A stretch of 64,000 nt of DNA. Origin: Ceriagrion tenellum. Lineage: Eukaryota > Arthropoda > Insecta > Odonata > Coenagrionidae. Shown one piece after another: positions 46,113 through 58,540 of the stretch. Location of the stretch: contig OY720635.1 in assembly GCA_963169105.1 (NCBI GenBank), positions 128,135,894 to 128,199,893 on the forward strand, in the 5' to 3' direction. The position numbers and the translations under genes are program-made. The notes beneath the pieces are model-generated. The model had not been told where the DNA came from. It saw nothing but the letters and a program-made list of their open reading frames with translations, and did not search any database. How positions within the stretch are numbered: the stretch's first letter is position 1; the number at the start of each line of letters is the position of its first letter.

Positions 46113-47441
46113 TAAAGAGAGTGAAATGACGCATTTTCTCTAACTACGTCATTATATTTCTCTTGAACCTTGAAGAGTCGTATGCCACTTTTCGCCTTAT
46201 TCTAGCCGGCGTTCATGGGTACTTTCAATGGTTTTTGCGATAAAAAATGTCTGAGGCCAAACTTTCGTAAATAGTACATTCACGTGTATCGTAAAGTAAT
46301 CTGCTAACTATCGACCATTTTTTAACTTAGACGAGTAATAGACTCCCATCAATTTTGACTGCCAGTGCCAATTCGATTCTTCTATAAAATCCCATCGTAA
46401 CTGGAGTAATTCACTTAAATACTAGTTGGGATCAAAAATTCATTAACCGGAGGAGGACTTACTAATGCGTATTTCGTTTCACCTCGGAATTATTTTTTGT
46501 TGCAGGTTACGTAAAGTTAAGGCTTGTGACTAGTCTTGTCAATAACCATTTGAATTGAAAGAATTATGATACATACTCATTAAATTGCTTTTGACTGTAA
46601 TTTTTAAACACTGATGAATTCTACGAATCCTCGTAAAACTCGAAGAGTTCCATTGAGTACGAACGCATTGATCGTCAAAATTAGGCAATTTTAGCAATTT
46701 CCTCCTATTTTGTTTACGTCCGGCATTCATTCTTTTTTTTGGAATAATCATAAATGCTTCGTGAGAAGAACGATCTCATGCGAGTACTGATATTAAGCGA
46801 ATTATCGCTAGACTCGCCGCTTTCATGGAAGTCAAATTCTACTGGGAAATCCGCCTTTGGTGTTGGTTGATACTCATAATTACCCATTCGACATCGCTCG
46901 AAGGAGGAATGCGATCGAGATATTGAACGATCTTATCCCAACCCTCAAGAGGGTCGTGGATGCGGATCATTAGATCCCGAACGTTCTCGAGTCTCCTGCT
47001 CCCCTGACTAAGTGGAGCAGTGGATAAGCTCGCCGTCTTATCTGCTCTCTCCAGAACGACCGCCCTTCAAGGGCCCTTCGCACTGGGCACGATACGTTTC
47101 CACCCGACTGACATATCACCCCGCTGTGCCCGGGTAAACGGACGGACGTCTCCGACTCAAGTCTCTCTTCTGCGCCTCAAGTGTGTGATCTCCCTCGCTC
47201 ACTCACTCCTGAGGGCAGTCTCCGTGTTAAGTTCCGTCTACTCTCCCCATCGCAAGTCTGACCGCGCGGCCGTTAAACGCTGACGGAAACAAATGAGCTC
47301 CGGTCACGCTCATCGTGTGCCCACTGTCTACCCTCCCTCCCTCCTGTGCCTTCTGTTCCCTAAAAACCTTGCTCTGCCCCCCCGCCCCTTACTCTCTCTG
47401 TCCCTCGGTCCATTCCTCCACATCGCGATCTATTCAACCTC
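46113..47441. other. Unassigned DNA, GC-rich at right
   Basis: 46,970-47,420 is GC-rich and then C/T-rich, with an 87-codon frame of no known motif. AGTGGAGCAGTGGATAAGC (47,010-47,028) looks like a tRNA A box, but no B box follows at the right distance. Confidence 0.3.
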
Positions 47442-47610
47442 TTAAGGTAGTTTGAACGGAATATCATATCACCTAGAAATCAATAAATTCAGTCACTATT
47501 TAATGAAAAATATCTCACCCTTTCAAAGATACCAAAATATCAGCACCTTACCTCACTACTTTCCGATATATTTACCAAAAAATACCAGCTATTTTACCAT
47601 AATCCCTCCA
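47442..47610 (+). mobile_element. TTAA-flanked TIR element, left part
   Basis: TTAA then GGTAGTTTGAACGGAATATC, followed by about 160 bp matching the left part of the element at 38,040 (AATATCTCACCCTTYCAA, CAGCACCTTACCWC, CCAAAAAATRCCAG). No right end was found nearby. Confidence 0.7.
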
Positions 47611-50344
47611 CTTTAGCTTCCTATGTATCCTTCTACCCAAACGAAATTTTTATAAAACTGAGCCAGTAGGACCCTTCGGTTGCTCGACTGTATTAAGCAC
47701 TCTACGCGATATCAAGAGATTCCAGTTGCAGTCAAGACGAATGATATTTTCTCCGCATTGATTTGGTAGTTTCGGTTTAATTTACGTCAACTTATGAAAT
47801 ATCAAGTCACTTTTGTGAAAAAAACAGCGAAAAAAGGTAGGATTTTGGACTAATTTTAAAAGTAGGGCACGTTTTTGTATAAGTTTCCAATGTGTGAAGT
47901 CAATGGAGTGTAATTTATTCTAGGGTGGAGTCTTTAGAACCAGAATTATATCACCCATATGCTTCCAATGTCTCAATTTTATAGATTTTCTGGGAATAAA
48001 TTCCGCCTTAAACACGAATAAATAATATATGTATTGTCTCTTTAGCTGATCACTCACTCTCTCTCTGGCGTTGTAAAGGGTCTATTTCTAACGTACGTCC
48101 CTCTTTTATTTCTACAACACGCATCTCCTTCCCTAAACGCCAACTTTTCTTGCTTCCTTTAGCGTCTTTCCCGGGCCCTTTCTTTCCTCTCATGCCATTT
48201 TGTACCCCTAGGGTGATCGTTTTCTTTTTTTGCTCGTTTCGTACTTTTGAGACACTCTTACTCCACTCCCATCCACTATGTCTCAGCTTTATCGTGTACC
48301 TACCGTCCATCCCCTTATATACTTAACGTCTATGTATCTCGTTCCATCTTTCTGTTCCATCCACTCCAAGCGTTTCGGAAACGAATCGAGCGGCGATAAA
48401 GGGAGTCGATAATTTTTCGGTGGTTACCCTCCCTCCCCTACCGGAAGTGCGTTACTGCGCTATTGCCGAAGGAAACGTAGATGGCTGGACCAGCAGTTTT
48501 TTTATTTGTCATGCGGCCGTTGCTGAACAGGAAGATGTGGGTCACATGAGAAGTCGGAGTGGGTGTAATGCCTCTAACTGTGAGCGAACGACTTCATGGC
48601 CCCGTGACTAAACGAGTTGAAGGGAAACGGCTGCAAAAAAGTAGCAATTCATGGGCACTGGATGAAACGAAGAGACAGTTCATTTGAGGAAAATGACATC
48701 AACAAAATGAACAGTGCAATGAGACGTGTGAACCGTAAGTATTTATTATTGAAAATGTACTTGTGTTCACAAATATGCACTCTGATAAACCTGTTGAAAA
48801 ATGTAAACTTACTCATTGAAAATATACCAATCTTAATTTCACATCCATAAGAAGTATGAAAAACACTTGTATCGGATGACAATCCGTCAATACATTTCCG
48901 TCCTGTGTGCCATCTCTAGAAACCGTTGAACAATGTACTGAGATTTTGATGTCTCGATTGTTAGCTTGTCTTTTGTCAGTCATTCGTTTCATTTATAGGC
49001 ATGAATTAGTCATTTGCATTTCTTTTTCCTGTTCTTCAGTAACTTTGATATGTTGAGTAAAATACTCTGAATTAATACAAAAGTGGACATTGAGTAAGAA
49101 TTTACATAGTTTATTTTTTTAAGAAACCTGCCGTATATTGAAATACTGAAAATACGCATAGTTTATTTATTTGTGTTCACTTTTTATTCCTTTCGTGAAA
49201 GATTTCCATATGTTTGCGCCCTGGGCTGTCTGATTAGACAATATTTTTCCGCATCGCAAATGTTGGAGTGAAATTCATAAACTCGGGTCTGCGGGAGCTT
49301 TATACCCAGATGCTTCAAGGGACTTCACGCTTCGAATTCCATTTCCTCGCTGCTTGGCGAGCGGATGGCTCCAAAAGGATCAAAGGAATTGCAACTTTTC
49401 CTGGAATGAATGTGAAATGTACGGATCAAAGCCCGCTCAACTCTTACGCTCAACGCGGGAGGGGTCGGAAATGTTGAAGTACACCTTGGGAGGAAGTTTT
49501 AGACGCAGTAATTCGCGCCCGTGAGAATTGAGCGAAGGAATGAGACTTGAAGAGATAACTACCGCGTTCATTAAAAGTTGCATCTGTATTATTTCGTTTC
49601 AAAACGTTGTGCCTACGGCGTGTTAAAAACAGTTTTTTTTTAAGTTTCAGGTTGATGTGAGTGAATTATTCTACTAAGGAAACTGGAATATAATTGCATG
49701 TTGTATTTCTTACTAAAAATTCGTTTGTTTGTTATTTAAATATTTTCATTAAAATCAAATCAGTTATTTTAAAATATCGTGATGAAACATGGTCTAGAGT
49801 AGATAGTGATTTCTATGCTGTTCGCTTGCCCATTATTTTACCTTTATTTTTCTCTTTTCAACCTAATGCGGAGTGTCTACATATTTAAATTGAGACGCTA
49901 TCTCACATATTTCGAACGCCCTAATAATTATAGGACATGCATCACATCACCGAGAGCAGGTCAATCTCACAAATCTCAATCCGCAGATTAATTTGAATGA
50001 TTTGATTGTGAGTTGTTTTCTTTTGTTTGTAAAAGCGCTCAGTTTATGGAACAGTTTTGAAGACTGCTATATCGATGTAGTATTTTTAAAGTTTGATGTA
50101 TTTCTTTGCTCCTGAACGCTTTTGCCATATGTTTCTAACTTTCTATGCAAGTCATGCGTCTCTGTGCATTCGTGTTGTTGCTTATGCATTAGTATTCATT
50201 GTGTCTGTGGCATTAATAGCATAATGTGAAGTTCATGTTGGTGACAGATCACCTAGTGATATATACATATATATTTCACAGATGCAGCAATAGTTGTAGT
50301 TGTAATAAAATTGTGGAGTACGGTGCTGTGCATGCTTGTAAAAA
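47611..50344. other. Unassigned AT-rich DNA
   Basis: No gene or repeat recognised in 2.7 kb. Confidence 0.35.
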
Positions 50345-50395
50345 CTTCCCTGCCACACACGCGAGAGGTGTCTTTCAGGGTACTATGAAAATAAG
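50345..50395 (+). mobile_element. Decayed LINE 3' terminus
   Basis: CCCTGCCACACACGCGAGAGG then TTTCAGGGTACTATGAAAAT is a worn copy of the terminal hairpin of LINE families 1 and 2; the GATGTA tail is lost. Confidence 0.5.
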
Positions 50396-50831
50396 GTAAT
50401 TTTAGCACTCACTCAAGCTATGGGCCCTGGCGACCTCCTCCGAAAATTCAAACCCGCCTTTTCCTCGACCGTGTTCGCCCCACTCAAGCTGTTGCTATAA
50501 ACTGCTCAGAGTTGGTTGGGTAGTACTGGGAGTCCATGCCTCCCTTAACCTACTGCTCCACCTGGTGCGTATATGCGGCTGCAACTGTGTTATACTCTTC
50601 CGTTGAGGATGCCGAGAAGTTCCCGTCTTCGTGCCTGATGGCGTTTAATTACTTGGTGGGGCTTAATATTAGCTCCTTACTATTAATTTCGGCCCATCCT
50701 CTCCTCTTACAAGTTGCCCCCCCTGTCAAAGTGGTATAATACGCTCCGGTAGGCCTCTCAATATTGCCTCGTGAAAGGAATTTCAGACGGGCAACCAGCG
50801 TGGTGGCTTAAACATCGTGACGGACGATAAA
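50396..50831. other. Unassigned DNA
   Basis: No gene or repeat recognised between the LINE relic and the SINE. Confidence 0.3.
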
Positions 50832-50975
50832 GGTGTGGCGGCTGGAGTACCGGCTGCTCATCCAAAGGGTCCATGTTCTAATCTTAGCTGCCACGAAAAT
50901 ATTTTTTCTGCTAAATCCCTATCCCTTCGTTTGTAAAGTGCTCTTCAAGCCACCTCATGGGTGTGTTCCGGGAGT
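50832..50975 (+). mobile_element. SINE family A, head fragment
   Basis: GGTGTGGCGGCTGGAGTACC matches the head of the copy at 45,805; the B-box region is diverged (CCATGTTCTAATCT). AATCCCTATCCC and AAGTGCTCTTCAAG follow, then similarity stops. Confidence 0.6.
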
Positions 50976-51004
50976 GGGTTTTCACCAACTTCCACCGCAC
51001 TATA

Positions 51005-51545
51005 TCCTACATGCACGCGTACAAATCACGCGGTTCCCTTCCGGGGTAGGCACAGTCACAAAGTTTCACTCATAAATACATATTTGTACACTTAATTCTG
51101 CTTCAATGATTTCCTCCATACTGACCTATCCTTGTAAACCTCGTTTGCCTCATTTACCCCCATACATTGCTTCATACACGCCCTCCTGTTTTTAAGACTC
51201 CTAATATTCCTCCTCCTGAGAATTTCTCAACCACATTCTACCACAACTTTCTCGGCCTACCTCTCCCTCTCCACCATTAACTTCACTCTCATATATCTAT
51301 TTCGTTATTCGACTCTCATTCATTCTCTCAACATGGCCAAACAAACGAAGCACACTCCTTTCATATATGTCCATTACTGGAGCATCTAACACACACTCAT
51401 TTATTACCCTAGTTCCTGACCCTATCTATCCTACTTTTGCCGCAAACACTCCTCAGATAACTCATACCCATGGCGAGTAGTCTACTCTTATGTGTATCCA
51501 GACATACCCATGTTTTACTACCATATAACAAAGTTTAAAAAAAAT
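51005..51545 (-). pseudogene. LINE family 3 RT C-terminal fragment
   Basis: The minus strand reads LLYGSKTW, then MGMSYLRSVCGKSRIDRVRN, and after stops and frameshifts GRGRPRK, LKTGG and the CAYPGREPRD end. These are RTE/BovB-like C-terminal landmarks (YGxxxW, GRPRK). The 3' end matches 20,698-21,000. Confidence 0.7.
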
Positions 51546-51744
51546 AAGCTATATCCTAAAATGTCAATAAAACGACGATCATTGGACCATTCGCAAAATC
51601 TGCAAAATCTTATCTGGAAGTGAATTTTTATGAGCATACTCTTCACCTCAGTCTACCTTCGTTATATTAACTAGGTTATTATTGGTTATGCATTATATAC
51701 GTTGTGTCAGTCAGTATGCGTTTTGTCTTTACAACCCTTGAACG

Positions 51745-51965
51745 ATTGCTTTACGGGGAGCAATTTAAGTGGTGCCGTACATCGTCCATTGGAGGGACGT
51801 TAAACTGTGGACCCTTTGGCGCTTTTCGTTAAGAATACGCTAATGCCAACACCGGATTTCTCCCCACCCTTTCTCCATTTCCCATAAAATACACCCCTCA
51901 TTAATCTACTCGCAAGTCCTCAAAGGCACAAATGATGCCTGTTGTCGGTCGCCAAAAAAAATTAT
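51745..51965 (+). mobile_element. SINE family A, tail fragment
   Basis: GGACGTTAAACTGTGGACCC, GGCGCTTTTCGTTAAG, TACGCTAATGCCAACACCGG and the end CTGTTGTCGGTCGCC match the family core; the tRNA-like head is absent. Confidence 0.75.
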
Positions 51966-52347
51966 AACCTGCCAACCAATGGATGGCGGGTTAACGGGGA
52001 GGAATTTTTCGTGAGTCTGTGTGATCTCCTCACCCGTTTTATTGTGCCCAGTTATTTACTGCGCACGAGCCCCGAACGCCGTAATTTATCTAGGAAATAA
52101 GATCACTAGAGATAGAGGGAGAAATTCAGGTGTAAGAAGTGGAATCCCTCTGGCAAAAGAAGCTTTTAACAAAGAGAAGAAAATCTTAGCCTCTAAAAAT
52201 AACAGTCTTGAATTTAGAAAAAGCTTTCTTGAGTTGTCCTATGGAGTGTGGCCTGTGAGTGTGAGTGTGTGGTATATGTTTGTGGAAGTTGGGACTCTGG
52301 CGAGAGAAAACAGAAGAAACTGACGACATTCGTGGCATGGTGCTATC

Positions 52348-52402
52348 GATTGGATTGGATATTTGGGGAGGCGACCGACGGCTAAGGTCATTTGCGCCAT
52401 AT
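52348..52402 (-). mobile_element. SINE family A, 3' tail on minus strand
   Basis: The minus strand reads ATGGCGCAAATGACCTTAGC, CGTCGGTCGCCTCCCCAAAT and ATCCAATCC, the last 55 bp of the family. Confidence 0.75.
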
Positions 52403-52522
52403 GGTGCTATCTACGTATGCTGAACATTATATGCACCGATCATATCTCGAATTTAGTAAATTATTAATGGAATGGACGAGAAACGAGTTTGTAGAAGTTG
52501 AGGATTCTCTGAATTCCTGCTT

Positions 52523-53010
52523 CATCATTGGTCGTTCAATCCAAAGATTGGTTGACTGCAGCCCTCCACCCCTCCATATGTAATGCTAGTTTCCCTTACC
52601 TCCTGGTATCTCTTCCAATGTACTTTCTTCTTTATTTGGTCAATGAACTTATTCCTGAGTCTTTCTCTGGATTTTTTCCCTCCATTTCACTTTCAGTTAT
52701 GTTCTTCACTAACCCATTTTGCCTCAGATCATGTCCAATCCACCTGGTTCTTCTTTTTCTGTATGGTGATCCATGTGGTATATTCCTCTTCTACTCTTCA
52801 GTATTCTTCGTCATTTCTTATTTTGTCCTTCCATTTTATCTTCAGAATCCTACTCCAGCACCAGGTTTCGAAGACTTCTATTCAATTATATTCTTTACAA
52901 ACTAATTGTGTCTCAGGGTGTGTTCAATCCATCTTTTTCTTCTATTCTCTATGGTGTTCCATATGACCCTTTCCTCTTCCATTCTTTTGTACACTTCATC
53001 ATATCAGATA
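52523..53010 (-). pseudogene. RTE-type LINE fragment with repeated segment
   Basis: The minus strand covers the RTE C-terminus from its 3' end near CAATGATG (52,523) back to about 52,880. Then the segment around CTGAGACACAA to GGAACACCATA is repeated at about 52,890-53,000. So two overlapping RTE pieces lie head to tail. Multiple stops; long plus-strand frames here are antisense shadows. Confidence 0.75.
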
Positions 53011-53908
53011 ACCTTTTTTATATACATAAAGTCATTCCAAGATGAAAGCGCGGTGGAAATGTGTAGAAAGAAATTAGAAGTGAACAATTTTTTAACGGTC
53101 ATATGATTTAAACAAAGGCCACCGTCGTGTATTCATCGGGCACATGATTCCCTTCCTCAAACGTCATTGGACGTGTTTACAATTTGCTTTTATGCCAACT
53201 GTAGTATTATCTTGGACGCAATGTTGGACTCGTGAAGACAATATTGGAGGGAAATATGAATGTGAAAATATTGTGGGAACGATCACTGCTGTTTTTTGTA
53301 GAGCAGGCCGTGAAAGATATTGGAAGTAGGAGTAATGAAGAGATGAAAAGGTAAGCGTAGAAACGTGAAGAATAGAAAGTGTCCATCAAGAAACTGCCAA
53401 CCAACATTCGGATTGATTAGCGAAAAAGAGAGAGGTACAAGGAAGTTTTTGGGAAGGCATCCGTTGGAACCGGTTGAGGACGGCAGAATAACCTCCGTCC
53501 ACCACGGATCGCTCGTAATTCCGAGTCTACAAATCAGTTTTTGTGTTTTCCCAGACGCGTCTGTGTTATTGGGAAAAGTATGTGACCTCGAAAAAGTTTT
53601 TTTTTTGGCAGATAGGGATGGAAAAAGAGGGGCCACAGCCCCGTGACTCGAATTTTGACTCGATACTTGGGATGAAATACTCTTTATTATGTGATGATGA
53701 TCGAATGGGTGTAGAGAATCCCAAATGAGGAAGGCCTACGAAGGGTTAGAGAGAGAAAAAATGTCATGGCATAACTGCGGAGAAAACGGCGGACGTACTA
53801 AGTAGAATATTTCTGCAACACGACAGCCTCTTGAAAACACTGTTGATCTACAAAGGAAGTAAAGAAATGGCATTCGTCTCGCCAATATTGTGAAGTATAA
53901 ACGAAGAC
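53011..53908. other. Unassigned DNA
   Basis: No gene or repeat recognised. Confidence 0.35.
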
Positions 53909-53970
53909 TTACATCTACATTCTACCTTGCGAGCAGCCGATGAGGCGTGTGGTTGTGGGTTTTACCACAC
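53909..53970 (-). mobile_element. Decayed LINE 3' terminus
   Basis: ACATCTACATTCTACCTTGC, GAGCAGCCGATGAGGCGTGT and a later TTACCACACCAG are a worn version of the CCCTGC/GCAGGG terminal hairpin with its GATGTA tail, on the minus strand. Confidence 0.5.
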
Positions 53971-54451
53971 CAGTCGTGAAATGTGAGGGAAGAGGGGAAA
54001 TGAGGGAAAAGGAAAAGTGATGTTGTTAGTGTGTATTATATTCGTTTCACGTATTTTTGGTCTAGTCGCTAACAGTGCATAAAAAGAAGGAAATTTGGTC
54101 CCTGCTAATAGTTCGATTGTGTGTCTTTCTTAGTTTGTCGCTTCTTTCATTTCTTGTAACGCTACTAGGGTATTCCACAATGTTTTGTGATACTTTTTCT
54201 CCAATGTTCGCTACCTCAGGTAACACACGCATCGAAACCTAGGTAAAACTCGTGTCATCTGGTCCCAAACCTCCATATTCCGCTTCCATAGGGTGAGTGG
54301 AGGGGAAACTGCTTTTGTTTGACTATGATTTTATTTTTCCGGACCTACATGCTGCCTTATTTATTTTTACCAGCCCAAGTACAGCACAAGTGGTAATTTT
54401 AAATCGGCTGAATGACAGAAAAAAAACAGACATTCGTGCTCTGTTTGGTGA

Positions 54452-54532
54452 TAATTCCACCTCGGCGGGACTCGAGCCCACGACCCTCAGTTTAGCAGCC
54501 GAGGACTTTACCCCGTCGTCACTTGGGCCGAC
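54452..54532 (-). mobile_element. SINE family C, tRNA-derived head
   Basis: The minus strand reads GTCGGCCCAAGTGACGACGG, GGTAAAGTCCTCGGCTGCTA, GAGGGTCGTGGGCTCGAGTC and CCGCCGAGG. It matches the copy at 42,323-42,412 block by block, with a T-arm that still pairs. Confidence 0.7.
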
Positions 54533-57500
54533 AAATGTTTGCTACATATGCTGTCACCGAACTTGGTGTAAGCATTCGCCTAATGAACACGAGAATATAT
54601 TCCCAACTATTCCGCTGTTGACTCTAATTTTGTAATTTTACTTGCAACCAGCGTTATCCGATGAATCCCTCCAGCTTTTCTATGCACATTATACCTACCT
54701 TTACTTCTCCTCATTCCGCTATTTTTGCGTTTATTTCATTTCAAACGGATAAGGATGCTTCAAGAAATAGCAACGATTATGAGGCAATGTAGAGGCGGGC
54801 CCATTGGGAGGCTGTAGTGTGCAGAGGTGCAGCGAGCCGTTCCTGGGCTGAAAAGCGGCTATAGATAATAGTAATACTACAAGTGAAGGTATCACCGATC
54901 GCTAACGAGCACAATCAATGTACAATTTACCTTGGTTCAATAGGTTTGCTTCTCGACGCAATGATTTTGGGAAATGCAATGGAAAATTAGGGCGCATTAA
55001 TCCTAAGTACATTAATTTCATTCTGATGCTGAATGTCGAGGGAATATTGAGGTTCCTTAGGACTTAGCTCATGGATCGAGTTTCTGAGGAGATTTATATT
55101 GAACGGAAAGGAGAATAGTTTCTCTAATGGGAACTCAGCTAAGCCGCTTACAAGTTGGTAGAGTTGACTTTTTTGACACCATTTGAGTGAGTGAACATTC
55201 TAACATTTCATCTGGGAGGGTCAAAATATCAATACGTGAGTTAAGGTCATTGTGTACATGTAGTGAAAAGGAATGGTATGACCATATATTTTCGAGTCTA
55301 ATTTGTAGCTTTAATTGAAAGATATTTTCCAAAGGAAGTGTGGAAGTCTTATGATTTATTTTAAATTTATTCTTTTCTTGTAAAAATTCGATTTAATACT
55401 TTGCGGGATAGTCTTGAAAGGGTTTGGCAAAGATTTACTATTACCGAAGAGTTCATTTCAGGCGTTATTCGTTCCAAGAGAAAAAAAAATCCCGACCGAG
55501 ATTCCTTGACGATAAAGTTAATGCATCCGTACAACTTCCGTAGAATGGTATTTTTTCATAATTTAAAATTCATCAATTTTAAATTAGCTTCACTTAAAGG
55601 TATAATTTTGAATGATTGAACATTGTTTCATTTACATATTCATAGTAATTAGCTGACATAGTCTAAATATATTGATTAGATCAAGAGTCCAGAAATTATA
55701 AAAGTTTCAGGCGTAACTTTGTAAAAATATTGTATATCCATATTAGCAAGAATAAGATGACAATAGCAATTTCCACAGTGTGGAAAACATGGTCGGTTTT
55801 CATTTAAACAGTGTGAAAATTACTATTGTTATTTTGTTCTTCGCAATATGGATCTCCAGGAATAATTTTGACCAGGTATCTCTCCAAGAATTTATCAAGA
55901 TTGTCCCAGTTCAAGTTAGCTTCGGCACTAGCAGTTTTCCGTGATCAGTTTGCGCAAATTTTAGGGTTTTTCCTCAAAGGGTTTTGAATTGAAGGGATTT
56001 TCCGCAAAGCTTCTGCGATCACCCTTGCCGTAGGGTCTATATCGACTGTGATGGAGTCCCTTGTAATACTTGGAAAATGATTACTTTGTCGAGTAAAAGC
56101 TTTCTTCTTCTTGTACCGTTTAAGTCTGCTATCTACCAATTCATTGTAGATAGGTGTCCTTGACGGTAAAAATCTTGAGGATCATTAATCTTTCATCCAA
56201 ACCTACCTTTATCGGTAGATAACCCTTAAAGTAATATTCCAGCATACATTCTCTTCTTCCATGTGCTTGATCGTCAGGAATTTATTTTCTCTTCTGTGCA
56301 CTGATCTCTCGAAATCTTTGCTATACTGTTTTCCCCAATTCTCTTCGTGTGATCACCCCATGTCTTCATTAGCTTTCTAGCCCGTGAGTTATCGGTGATA
56401 TTCTTATTTCCTGTGTCGAATAAAATCAGGAGAATATTCCTTGATCCAAAAATTTTTAAAATCCTTGTACAATGCCTGGTGACTCTCTGAGAAACCGGTA
56501 AAGTTGGATACCTTGGTTATTCCTCGCCGTGATATTGCATCCTTCAGAATCCTCCAGTGCCTTGCATGGACAGTCGATCGATCCTCTGCCCTCTTCAATT
56601 ATTATTCCTCTGCGAACACCGATTTCTCAGCAGTTAAGGCCCGCGGTATCTTAATAGCCTTCGCATTCACATGCCCCCGTTCCTCCTATACTTTGGATAC
56701 CCTATACGGTCTCGTCAAAGTTGCGTGAGTTTAAATGCGTGTGAAGTAAGGTTTGGCACTCGGATAGAAGTTTCACTTCGGATGGGAGGAGGAGGCTTTC
56801 AAAACTTCTCATTCCGCTGCCGACGCCTGCCACAGCACGTCAAGTCTCTCTCGCTCGCTCTCCATTGCTTGCGGAGTACCGACTGGCATCGCCGGATGTG
56901 GTTTCCCACTGTGGAGTCGTTCCCGGCAGCGAAATTGCTTCCAATTTGTGGGGGGGGGGAGGAGGGAGGTGGCGAAGGAGGCACGAGGCGAACTTCCCGA
57001 TTCGAGGCCGCTGCAATGTGGCGTTACGCGGTAAAGTAATTGAAATAATACTCCCAAAGGACTCGAACCAGCCACTCCAGAATTTCTGCCACAGTTTACA
57101 TAATTTATGCAGGTGATGTGCATCTGCGATGCTCAATTGTTCGAGCGAATTAGAATTCAACCGAGTCGACTTGATCGAAAGGAGAAATGAATATGATGAA
57201 TTTTCTTGTGAAACACTGTTGAAGTCATTAACCCTTTCGACAGAATCAGTTAGTAAGTTTGCAAAGTGCCAGTAGGAGAGCCATAAGTCGCCGGTTCAAA
57301 TTCTGCCCTAGGATAAGTTTTATTTTTCTACAATGAGGTTCTTAGATTTGATTACACGGTATATTCTTAGCAGTAGGGGAACACCAGATCTCAGCTCAAA
57401 TATTAATACTTATGCACTGTAAATTTGTTAAAGAGCATGATTGGGAACTCCAGATGATCTTTTTAAGTATGTACTGAAGAAGTAATCCAAAAACTGTATG

Positions 57501-58384
57501 GCCAGGGCTGCACTGGGATCTTCGTAATCCTATACACCAGTTACGTGATGATGAACGTGTTATCAGAAAACTGTCACTGTTTAGGCATCTATTTTTTAAA
57601 TGGAGAAAGTGATTTATTAATTAGCTGAGCTTTAAGTCACTATTTGAGCCGATTTTTGTTGGTAATGTTGGATTTTATGAGTCACTTGCCTGTAATTTAA
57701 CAATAAGTAACCTAAGAGTTGTGAGACACGGGTAACTTGAGGGGAACAAAATGTGTATTGGGAATTTCCAGTGTTTTCATTCTGAAAGTAGACACAGAAG
57801 AGTTCTTGTCCTGTGTTTTTTGGGGAAATTTTTCATTTGAAGATAAGTTAATTTTTTAAATGTGGAGTTTGCATATCTCCTTTTTCAAAATGCTTTATAG
57901 TTTTCATACAATATTTTCTCGGCAAGTTTTTCCATAAACGCTTTTACTTGATCTCTGATCCAGCGATGAGCATGAAGTATGTATGTACTTTAAGTAATGG
58001 ACTTCGTATTTCTTTTCATCCCTCTCACGCTAACATTTTCAGCGGTGCCAAATATTGTTCTTCTCATGTCAACTCTGTGAAATGCGTGCAGCGATTAGAT
58101 ATTTGGTAATAATGAAATTGCAGCATTCACATGTAAACATGTTAAGCAGTCACACTTGCGTATTGTTTACTTGTATTCGTTTTATTGAAATTTCCAGTGA
58201 TAAATAGCATGAATTTATCTGGATACGAACCCGTGTCTCGCAATTACCGGCCATCGATCCGATCTACTCAAATAGTTTTTTCACGGTTAATTCCTGCATG
58301 CTCATTTGAGTATCTCATTAAGACCTATAATCGGAATAGATCCAGCACCAGAAAAATGATTAATGGAATGTGTTATATCGGATA
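54533..58384. other. Unassigned DNA
   Basis: No gene recognised in 3.9 kb. A GC-rich patch (56,780-57,010, with a G run near 56,949-56,960) has overlapping frames on both strands. A B-box-like CCGGTTCAAATTCTG lies at 57,291-57,305 without a clear tRNA fold around it. Confidence 0.35.
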
Positions 58385-58500
58385 CGACAGAAATAACACG
58401 CCTTGAGAATGGAAGACGAGGAAGGAAGTCGTTTTCCGAAACGTCGGCGCAATTAGAAAATATGACCCGGTGCGGAGCCCGAGAAAGATATTTAAACATA
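58385..58500 (+). ncRNA. Penelope-type relic with hammerhead-like fold
   Basis: 58,399-58,449 folds as a three-stem junction. Stem I is CGCC (58,399-58,402) with GGCG (58,446-58,449). The box reads TTGAGAA, then an extra T. Stem II is nine pairs, GGAAGACGA (58,411-58,419) with TCGTTTTCC (58,429-58,437), one G-U. Then come GAA, palindromic ACGT and C at the cleavage position. Against CUGANGA, C3 is U and G8 is A; these two bases pair in active hammerheads, so the double change keeps a pair. A CCCGAGAAA block downstream matches the relic at 3.8 kb. No RT is nearby. Confidence 0.5.
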
Positions 58501-58540
58501 TTACACCAGGAAAAGCTTAAATCTTTGATTAATGGAACCC

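Noticed and set aside
47010..47090. tRNA gene suggested by AGTGGAGCAGTGGATAAGC
   Set aside because: No B box or acceptor pairing at the right spacing.
52528..53045. Plus-strand membrane-like proteins rich in Phe, Leu and Ser (also 2,741-3,177, 10,057-10,348 and 58,838-59,227)
   Set aside because: They are antisense to RTE RT fragments and repeat at every RTE copy.
56671..57160. Several overlapping frames of 80-122 codons
   Set aside because: Four or more frames on both strands are open at once, typical of GC-rich non-coding DNA.
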